Under the pieces are notes generated by a model, which made no database searches, had not been told where the DNA came from, and was given only the letters and a program-made list of their open reading frames with translations. A program made the position numbers and the translations under genes. From assembly GCA_949987565.1 (NCBI GenBank), contig OX465115.1, positions 15,437,242-15,501,241 on the forward strand: a stretch of 64,000 nucleotides of DNA, given 5' to 3'. This document shows, in pieces, positions 23,114-32,500 of this stretch (position 1 is its first letter; each line of letters opens with the position of its first letter). This DNA is from Luidia sarsii. Its lineage: Eukaryota; Echinodermata; Asteroidea; Paxillosida; Luidiidae.

Positions 23114-25324
23114 TTAGTTGGACCACTCAAAAGGTATAACCTGCCTGCCTGTAAATACAGTCCGACACCAGACTGTTTTTAAACCCTTGGAATTCTGCAT
23201 TCTGCATCTCCAAAGCAGCTGACAAATTGTCGCCTGAAAATTCTCAAAACTTGGGAAGGGCCTGACGTTTGGATCCTAGCAGGACCTTTCTCAAATTCTG
23301 CCTTTGGGAAAAGCTCCTGCTAGGATTGAAACGTCAGGTCCTCCCAAATTTTGGATATTCGCTTTTTGGGTCATTTTAGTCAGCAAGCGGTTTGCAATTT
23401 CTTTTGCAGATTACTGAAAATTCTGCTCATTCTTCAGGAGGGGGGGGGTGTAAGGCCCAAGGATTAAGGGTTCACAGTCAGTGCCAGGACTCTGTATTGG
23501 AGAGGCCAGGGAGGTGCAGGTTATACCTTTGGGGTGAGATTTGGGCGGGTAGAGGACCTTACTGTCACCCAGGTTGGAGATGTACAGGACGTTGTTGACC
23601 GCTATCACGCAAACTGCCGTCGAGCCGTCCTTCCACGCCGGCTTCCTGTGGGGAAAATGAATCCGTCAGAGGGACCTGAGAAAACCAGCACAGATCACCC
23701 ACCACATAGGAAAAACATGTTGGATTTACATCCGATAGTGAAGTTGGTGTTGAGTTGAGCGAATCCGACCCAATCATGGGGACCAAAGACCAAATCAAAG
23801 GCCCTTTACCTAAACCTGGCTTAGGCATCAGCTCCGGCTTCGTCTCCAAAAGCTGAAAACACAGGTTGGAGTTCTTTGCTGGAGTTGAAGCTTTGGATTC
23901 TTTTTCAAAATGCAGTGTGACATTAAAAAACAAAGTCAAAGGCCTCCCGTCTCCATGCCTTGTACTTGAAAATGAACAAAAGAAGACAAAGCCGGAGCCT
24001 AAGCTGGGTTTTGGAAAAGGGCCTTACTGCGCCGACGCCTGTTTGAGGAAGGACTCGTCCGTGGCCTTGAAGGTATCAATCAGACAGCGCTTGATCTCCT
24101 TGTCGCTGTGACCGGTGTCCGTCTTGGGGAAGCGACCAGGGAGGTTCTGATGCAGCGTCTTGGCGGCGTGCTGCGAGGCACGGCTGCCGCTGTGCCCATC
24201 AAAGACCGCAAAGTAGGCAACTCTGGACCTGCCACGGAAAGGTGAGAAAGGTAGTACATGTATGTATGACGTCCAAGCAAGTTCATTGCCAGTAGATTGC
24301 AGATCTGTATCTGAATGGGGGTGTGATCCCTGGAGATATGGAGCAGTTGATGGTTCTTTGCTTCTGACTGGCACCCCCAACCCCGGAAAAAGGAAAAGGT
24401 AGGAGGGAGGCAGGGAGGCAGGGAGGGGTGGGAGGCAGGGGGGGGGAGGCAGGAAGGGAGGGAGGGAGAGGGGAAGGAAGGAGGTAGGGAGGAAGAGGGA
24501 GGAGAGGAGAGGGGAGGGAGTGATCCTTACACTGTGGATGGAAGTGAAGGGAAGCCATGAGTGAAGTCGTCTAGCAAGGTACAGGCATCCTGCATGTCCT
24601 CCCTCTCACCCTTCCTCTCAGCCAAGAAACTCTGCAATCGATAATTGCCTGCAATCCCCACGGAAAATATAACAAAACAGAAAACAAAAATAAAGCTATA
24701 ACCTATATACAATACATGAAGTACTACTACAAGTACTAGTACTACTAGTACTACCACTAGTAGTAGTAGTACTAGTACTGTAGTATTTATATACACAACT
24801 ATGACTTATTGCTAAAAACTTAGGTTTAATTTGGAAAGATTTTAGTTAAATAAATAATTAATAATAGTACCCTCATCAAAACACCTTAAATCCACAATAG
24901 CCCAAATTATGTAGAAAATTGACACTGTCTGGCATTGACACAACAATTTTTTTCATTTAATTTTCAACATAATAATTAATAAATAACACACAAAAGTACT
25001 TTAATTTATTATTAATTTATTTCATACTTTTTTTAATAGAATAACCCTCTAACTAAGTTCTAGTTCTAAAGTGTGGGTATTAAACTAAAATCTCACCTTT
25101 TCCCTTAAATTAAATCTTTACTCGTTCTCAAAATCTAAATTTCAAATACTACTCTCACCTGTCCCTGAAGATGCCTGCCTCTTCAGTTGTGGCTCCTCCA
25201 CACTCTGACTTTTTTCATCTTCGGTCGTCTGCTCCAGTTTCCTCTTCTCCCCAGACGAGCCATTCTTGCCCTCTCCCTCCCCCTTGTTGCCCGGCAAAGC
25301 TGTGTCTGCCCTGCTGGCTTCCAT
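20371..25324 (-). CDS. ILKAP: ILKAP-type PP2C serine/threonine phosphatase
   Basis: Seven coding exons in minus-strand order: 25324-25159, 24648-24531, 24228-24028, 23645-23558, 22710-22589, 21712-21511, 20514-20371 (stop TAG). They give 346 residues (vertebrate ILKAP about 390). The start is fixed by an in-frame TAG directly before the ATG. A charged, low-complexity head of about 55 residues precedes a complete metal-dependent PP2C fold: [11 protein letters not shown] with Asp76, FAVFDGHSG with Asp105, [26 protein letters not shown] with Asp279, and SSDNVT at 332-337. In vertebrates ILKAP dephosphorylates targets linked to integrin-linked kinase; that role is carried over by homology. The donor of the fourth exon is weak (AAG then GTCCTC) but is the only one that keeps the family sequence; see findings. 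Confidence 0.95.
20735..21465. repeat. GAGCCA hexanucleotide array in ILKAP intron
   Basis: About 730 bases of GAGCCA / GGGCCA / GAGCCT hexamers, with a larger repeated block ending AGCCAAAGATGTAGCCTGAG at about 20938, 21098 and 21223. It fills most of the 996-bp intron before the last ILKAP exon. Because the unit is a multiple of three, all frames stay open (Glu-Pro, Ser-Gln, Ala-Leu, Gly-Ser strings). These are not proteins. Confidence 0.95.
23033..23112. repeat. CAA trinucleotide microsatellite
   Basis: About 26 nearly uninterrupted CAA units in the ILKAP intron between the fourth and fifth coding exons. Confidence 0.95.
23225..23400 (+). repeat. Hairpin family A copy, diverged
   Basis: Arms with GGGCCTGACGTTTGGATCCT and GGATTGAAACGTCAGGTCCT are followed by the tail TCATTTTAGTCAGCAAGCGG ending at TTTGCAATTTC. 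Substitutions in both arms show it is older than the copies at 958 and 33665. It lies in an ILKAP intron. Confidence 0.75.
23798..24022. repeat. GAAGCCGGAGCC family, inverted pair next to ILKAP exon
   Basis: A minus-strand copy (about 23798-23905: CTGGCTTAGGCATCAGCTCC, GGAGTTCTTTGCTGG) joins a plus-strand segment (about 23905-24022: CGGAGCCTAAGCTGGGTTTT). The pair reaches within a few bases of the splice donor of the third ILKAP coding exon (exon edge 24028). Confidence 0.7.
24385..24530. repeat. Purine-rich GGGAGG array
   Basis: About 145 bases of G and A on the plus strand (GGGAGGCAGGGAGG-type units) directly beside the donor of the second ILKAP coding exon (exon edge 24531). On the transcript it is a C/T-rich tract at the start of the intron. 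A SINE fragment precedes it (about 24310-24395). Confidence 0.85.
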
Positions 25325-26569
25325 CTAGCCACGAAAAACTGATAAATTCACTGCTTTGTGGAAGCAGAAAAAAACCCAAACTTCTCTCTGTTTACAAATA
25401 CGATGTCAAAATGTGCGGTGGGAGCACAACGCACGAAAACCGGTTGCGGGAGTTTATCGACGTCAGGGACCTACGACAGGGTACCCGACTACTTTGGCCA
25501 TGGTCATATCTGAGCGCTGAGGGCGCTGTTGCCCGTCGCCCAGACGACGCAGCAATAAACAGCGCAGCGATAACGCCATGCACAATATTTGCATGTTTGA
25601 TTGATTGACTTCCAAATATTATCAGAGCCAGCAAACTTAACTTCGGAGTGGACGAAGAAGGTAGGCCTTTGCCGTTTTGTCGAAAATTTCTCGTTGATTT
25701 TGACTCATGAGTGCATTTTTGTAGTGTTTGAAGACTTTCTGGTGGCAATGCGGACGGTTTAAATGTGATTTTAATATCTCAAAAGTTAGAGGGCCTGACG
25801 TTTCGATCTTAGCAACAGTACTCGGTACTCAGTAACAATATGTCAATAATAAGCAGGACATTTCAAAGGCAATTACTGAATTAGTGTTTTAGTGATTTTA
25901 ATTATAATATGCTAGATTCGTACTACTTTAAATCTTTATTCTTTACTGTTTCAGATTTATTTTACCCAAACTAAAGTTAGGTCACTTACTCTAGTCTTAT
26001 TCTTAGAGTTAGAATCTTACCATGGCCTTACTCAGTCATACTATTACTAATACTAGTATCATGGAGGAATAAGTCTCTACTTATTCCTCCATGCTAGTAT
26101 TTACTATTACTAGTATGACTGTCATAGTGTTTTTAAGTTGTTATTCATTGTTATTTGTTAGTCGACATCAGTGTGACTGGCAGTGTCAATGTCATATCTG
26201 TTTCTCAAAGGTTACCAAATCCAACTTTTAAACCAGAGCACTTTGTGTCACTCCCAAATAATAAATAAATAGCTTTGCAACAAAAGATTGAATTTAAAAC
26301 AATCCAGTTCAAGCAGTTGAATTTCCTTTATTTTGGTAATTTTTTGTGAACCAATATTTCACAAATAGAGAAATACATAAAAAATACTACCCATGACTTA
26401 TGATATATTATTATTTGTATTCATTATTACTCATGGATCTATAAAATTATAAAGTATGTGTGTTAAAGAAATTAAAATTCAAGTCCCCCTGTAAATGTCG
26501 TTTGTTTCATTTCAGGAATCCTGATTTTTATAGCTTTATCCCGAGTATCGTTGGAATATTTGAGTCACC
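25325..26569. promoter_or_regulatory. Shared divergent promoter interval of ILKAP and ODAD1
   Basis: The two starts are 1245 bp apart on opposite strands. A candidate non-coding first exon for the plus gene ends at 25660 (GACGAAGAAG before GTAGGC). It could splice to an acceptor at 26514-26515 (TTTCATTTCAG), which would put both transcription starts within about 300 bp of each other around 25330-25640. That core region is the GC-richer part of the interval (GAGGGCGCTGTTGCCCGTCG). A hairpin family A fragment lies at about 25775-25815. The remainder (25815-26510) is AT-rich with a short inverted repeat around TAGTATCATGGAGGAATAAG (26060-26100). The promoter assignment is inference from geometry. 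Confidence 0.45.
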
Positions 26570-29500
26570 ATGCCACGCGGAGGACAGAGGTCGGCCAGTC
26601 GACGGTCGGACATCAGTGACATCGATGGCGACCAACAGCTAGGTGAGCCACACTGAGTCATGGACATTTTTCTAAAAAGGGATAGAAACTACCTTTGATT
26701 TGTAAAGAGTTGTTGCAGTGGAGAAAACTTACCAATTAAGTAGAAAAACTGTTCAGCCAAGTAAAAGAGTTATTTGTTTCTCATCCCCGCCCGCATCTTT
26801 TTTTTGCCACTGCATAATTTTTTTTTTTTTTTTTAAATATAAAACAAAAAAAGGACACAATTTAATTGATTTTTGCTGTTTCCAGCTGCTAAACCTTGCA
26901 CATGCACAGCCTACATATCGTACCGTACTTAAAAACTTGGGGTGAGAAACTAATAATATATTTTACTTTGAAGAAGTAAAACAAGCAAACATGTTTCTTG
27001 TCCCCGCTCACTTCCTTTTTGAAGGGCTGCATGGATATTTTTTTATTTATGACTTTCATTAAAATTACAGTCTTCATAGAAGAGTTAGTTGGTTCAGGAA
27101 TGATAATTCATGATTTGACTGCAAATCCAATTTCCCCTCCACTCTGCCCATTTTGGGGCCTGATAAAGAAACAAGTCCATGTGTCAATCATGCTAGATTC
27201 CCTCATTGACTCATTTCTTCTTGTCTTCCCGTGTTGCCTCATTGTAGCTGAGACAGAGTTGGCCAAGTTGATGCGGCAGCACAGAGTCATGGAGGGGGAC
27301 CGCAATGCCTACAACATTGAGTCACAGGACCTCATCCGGAGACAGATGTAAGTATGGTTGGACTAGCACTGTAGCCATGGAGTACAGGCGTTAGTTGGTG
27401 ATGCATCACGCTGTCTATGTGAGAAGGGGGTTTCTAGTGGTTCTTATTTATTTGTTTGAGTGAAGCATTCTTCTTAAAACAAACCGGAAAAGATAAAGCA
27501 AATAAAAAAAATAAAAAAAAAAAAAATTTTTTGTCTAAACTGATGAAAAATAAACATTCAATTGATTTTTCCAGCCATTGAACCTCGCACATGCACAGCC
27601 TACATATCGTACCGTACTTTAAAATGACTGGAAATTAGACTACCCGTATTTAGGGGGGAAATTGTTTTGGAAAAAGGCAAAAAAAAGGGGGGGGGACGCA
27701 TCCTCCTTTAAAAAAAAAATTGGATGAGAAACTAATATTTTATTTTGCTTGGCCTAAGCAACTTTACAACAAAGTTTTCACACAGCGACTTTGGAGCTCA
27801 GGCAGTAGAGCACTGACAGTCTGATTGTTCCTGTGGCGTCTATGAATATTCAAACATATGCTAATTAAGGGTTGCCTCTTGAATATGCAATCAGGGCGGA
27901 GATTAAAACCCTGGAGGCAGAGAAGAAGGAGCTGAACAAGGACCTGTTCCTGTCAGACAGTCAGACCAACCAGTCCCGTGACAACTCCAACATCGACAGG
28001 CTCAATGAACTCTGCAGTGTACGAGGTCAGTGTTCTTTGCCTTCTTGCCATTTGCCAAAGTAGACTCAAACTAGTAAAGTCCAAAGAAAAAAATGCTACT
28101 TTCCAAGTAGACTTGGCCTGACATCGATGAATCTGGTGCTGTTTGAAATTTATCTGCCATTTTGGATCGTAATGTAAGGCCTCTTAAGACCATCTCTCTT
28201 TCTGCCCTTATGTAGATAGTCCCAGTTCATTGATCTTTGATAAGGTTCTTTGATGAGGTAGGGATGGAGGTACCAGTCAGAACCATTCAACCATTAACTG
28301 CCTTATATCTCAGGCTATCACACTTCCCTATGGAGGATAGGGGATGAGGCTTCCCATGTAGTTGGGGCTTTCCTATGGAGGAGAGGGGATGGGCCTTCCG
28401 TTGACTGATGGGGTTTTTGTGTGGTTTCTTCTGGGAGAGCAGACGATTACAATCAGATGGTCGCCGACGAGAAGTCCAGCCAGGCGGAGATCCAGGCCAA
28501 GATGCGCAGCATGGAGAAGGAGATCCGTGGCCAGCACCGGGAGATGGGCGGCGTGCATGCTAGCTCCCAGCACACACAGAAGACTCAGAAGGCCATCAGG
28601 GTCAAGGAGAACAGACTCCACCAGGTACTGACAGGATGCCTGAGGTGGAGGGAGGGGGAGGGAGTGGGGCTTCGCCAGGGAAGTGGGGCTTACTTGTGAA
28701 GTACAGGGAGTGGGGCTTCCTTGTGAAGTACAGGGAGTGGGGCTTCCTTGTGGAAGTGGGGCTTTCCTATGGAAGTAGGGCTTTCCTATGGAAGTAGGGC
28801 TTTCCTATGGAGGAGAGAGGATGGGTCTTCCTTGTGGAAGTGGAGATTCCTTATGAGGTACAGGGTGTGGGGATTTCCCATGAAAGTTGGGGTTTCCTAT
28901 GGAGGAGAGGGGATAGCACTTCCTTATGGAAGTGGGGTTTTCCTATGGGGAAAGAGAGTGGGACTTATCCATGAAAATGGGGCTTTCTTATGGAGGAGAG
29001 AGGATGGTGCTTCCTTAAGAAGCTGGGGCTTTCCTATTGGGAAAAGGGAGTGGGGCTTCCTTACATAGTAGGGCTTCCCCATGGAGGAGTAACTGTCTCC
29101 TCTCAAAAGCACCGACAGCCGCTCAATCTTCTCCTCGTTCCCTTCCACCCCCAGGCCAATGAGAAGTTCAACTCCATGCTGACGGAGAATGCCGACTTCC
29201 GGCAGGAGATTGACAGCCTGCGCGTGGAGCGCACCCGCTTTGAGACCATCCGCAAGAAGCTGGAGAAGGTAAGGGGAACATTAGGGAGGGCTTTCTGGGA
29301 AGCAATGCCTGGATGCATTACCGGTAGTGCTGCCCAAATCAGCTGCCAGCGGAAATGGGGGTTGACAAGTTGCTTTCTGAACCCCCGTTTTCGTTGAGAT
29401 GCAAACAACCAGTTGTTGTAAACAGTTAAGCACAAACAGTTAAAAAAAAACACTATTAAATATATCAGTTCAGTTGTCTCAATCTATTCAATTTATCCTC

Positions 29501-32500
29501 TCTCACACATTTTCAGTAACAGCTCAGTCTTCTCAGTTGACTAAGGCTCAAACTCCCTCTTTGTTTCCTTTACAGGAGCTGACCTTTGTCAGTCAATTAT
29601 TCAATTTGTTCAAAAGTTCCCAGACAGTTTTTCCATTGTTTGTTTGACTAATTTTGAAAAATGGCTAAGAAAATGTTTCGACTGGACTTGAACCCCATGA
29701 CCTCTGGCTTAACTTACCAGCGCTCTTACCACCTCAGCTATCCAGCCCTTAGATGGTGGCCTTCCTTAATAGTCAGCTTGTTTTGGCCGGGGTGGGGGCG
29801 CCAGTCAGAATCTTCTAACTGGTGCCCCCAGGATCAAACTCCCTCTAAGGCTCCCTCTAACTCCCTCTTTGTTTCCCGCCACTTTTCAGGAGCTGACCGA
29901 CCTCCGGCAGGAGATCGGGGACGTCATCGACCAGTCCACGCAGGCCTACGATGTCCGAGACGAGGCGCAGGCCAAGATGATGCTGCTGAAGGAGAAGGCG
30001 GACAAGGACTGCGCCCAGCACCTGCAGGAGATGAAGGAACTGCAGCGCATCATCGACCACGACCGCAAGCTGCGGGAGTTCATGACGGTCAAGAGCAAGG
30101 AGCGGGAGGAGGACGAGCTGCTGGTTGCGCTGAAGCAGAAGAGAGGTGAGGGAGGGGACGGACAGATGGAGAGGGCCTGGCAGTGTCAGGGGGAGGGGTG
30201 GATGGATGGAGGGATGTCAGATAGGAGTTTAGGGATTGGTGTAAGGAGTTTAGGGATTGATGGAAGGAGTTTAGGAATTGGTGTAAGGAGTTTAGGGATA
30301 GATTAAAGGAGTGATGTCATTTAGAAGGAGTTAGGGATTGATGGAAGGAGTTTAGGGATTGATGGAAGGAGTTTAGGAATTGATGGAAGGAGTTTAGGGA
30401 TTGATGGAAGGAGTTTAGGGATTGATGGAAGGAGTTTAGGGATTGGTGTAAGGAGTTTAGGGATTGATGGAAGGAGTTTAGGGATTGGTGGAAGGAGTTT
30501 AGGGATTGATGGAAGGAGTTTAGGGATTGATTGAAGGAGTTAGGGATTGATGGAAGGAGTTAGAGATAAATGGAAGGAATCAAGTATAGATATAAGTGGT
30601 TAGGGGTTGATTGAAGAAGTAATGAGGGATAACTTGATACTACAGGTGTTTAAGAAGTGAGACACAGACAAAAGAAACGAAAGATTGGAGGATTTAAAGA
30701 TGAATGAAGTGAGTGGTGTCTGAAAGAAGCAGGGGTTTATTGGAATCTTTGAGGGCTAGATAGAAGAAGGGTTAGTGTTTTGAGGAGTAAGGGGTACTTG
30801 AGAGTTGCCCTGACTTCATTTCTCTCACCCCCGTCCTTGACACAGAGATGGAGGAAGGTGAGAAGCTTCGCAGGGAGCGGCAGGAGGACTCCATCGAGGC
30901 CTACGAAGCTGCCTTCCAGCGCATCTCAGACATTACCAAGGAGACGGACCTCAACAAGCTGGTGACCAAGTTCATCCAGGTGGAGGACCGCAACTTTGCC
31001 CTCTTCAACTACGTCAACGAGCAGAACAACGAGATAGAGATACAGCAGGACCAGATCACGGAGGTTAGAGCCTTGACTAGTTTTTCATGTTTCGTGGGGC
31101 GGCAGAGGAAGGTGCATGGCAGTGAGCAGGGAATTAAAAGGGATGTTTGCTGATTATCTTGGGTGTTTCATTGGAGAATACGACTTTGGCTTTTGCCATC
31201 AATCACAATGATGATGAGCGATGCACAGAAACCATACGGCCTATCACAACTTATGATGGGTTATCCATCCGTAAGTTGAGGTACGATGCATCGTAAGGCT
31301 TTGTGATATCCACCCCGGATGAAGTGGTTGTTGCTTCGAAAGCTCATGCACTATTTCCTACTTGTTAGTCCTTAAAGCCCCTACACAACATTGGTCAAGG
31401 TCAAAGAATAGCATCCATACGTTGTCTGATCCAACATATGCATGAAATAGCACACCTGTGAAAATTTCAGCTCAATCGGCCAACTAAGTCTTGAGAAAAT
31501 AGTGAAAACCGCTTCATTTGTTTCGCGAAAATACAGCATTCAACGCCATACTGTTCCGAAAAATAGTTTAGATCTCGGTGAGACGTAAACAATTTCTTTT
31601 ACTCTTTTCTCCCAAAATACAAAATTTTAGGCAGAAATATTTCAGTGCGAGGTTTCTACTATAACCATCTTCAAACTGTATAAGTTTCATGTAAATCTGT
31701 GAACATTTCTGTTTTTCGATCTAAGTTACCAATGTTGTGTAGGGACTTTAAGTGCTATTCTCAAGTTAGTAACAGTCTCTTCGGTAAGAGTCTTTATACA
31801 TGGACTACTATTCTGCACTATCCTATGACTTGTGGGCTTCGGTTACCAAAAAGTTTCCCTGGGAAAGTTCCGTAGACAAACCTTTTTTGTGCGTGTGTTC
31901 TTCTGCCTCGCCAATAGATCCAGGACGAGATTAATCAGTTCAAGAGGCAGGGCTCGGCCATGGAGCAGCAGCGAGTGGCCATCCTCAAGACGCTGGAGGA
32001 GAAGCAGGTGCAGGCTGCCAAGGATGCCGACGGCAATGACGCCAAGCTGAAGAGCGTCAACAAGATCCTGGATCAGCTGAAAGCAGGTATGAACCTGGCA
32101 GGAAGCTCTCTGCTTTCTGATCCTGTGCCTCAATAAGGCAACCGTACGGCCCATCATGGAATACTGCTCTCATATTTGGGCTGGTGCATCTGCCTGGCAC
32201 TTGTCCCTGTAGGATCGGGTGCAGTGGCGGGTTGTTAGCCTAGTTGACAAGGAGCTTGGGTCGTCACTGCTACCCCTAGCCCATCGTAGGACGGTGACCT
32301 CCCTGAGTCTCCTCTACAAATACTTCCATGGAAGGTGTTCCTCTGGTCTTGCCGACTTGGTCCCCCCAGTCAGGATATTTCAGCGAGCAACCAGGCTCTT
32401 TTCCTCCTCTCACCCGTACACTCTATATATCCCAAGGTGTAGAACAAAGAGGTATCAGAACAGCTTCTTCCCTCGTTCAGACTCTCTCTGGAATTTCCTT

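Noticed and set aside
29576..29646. An extra ODAD1 exon starting at the upstream acceptor
   Set aside because: It reads ELT and then leaves the family sequence, meets a stop after about 22 codons and has no donor. It is a duplicated splice-site remnant.
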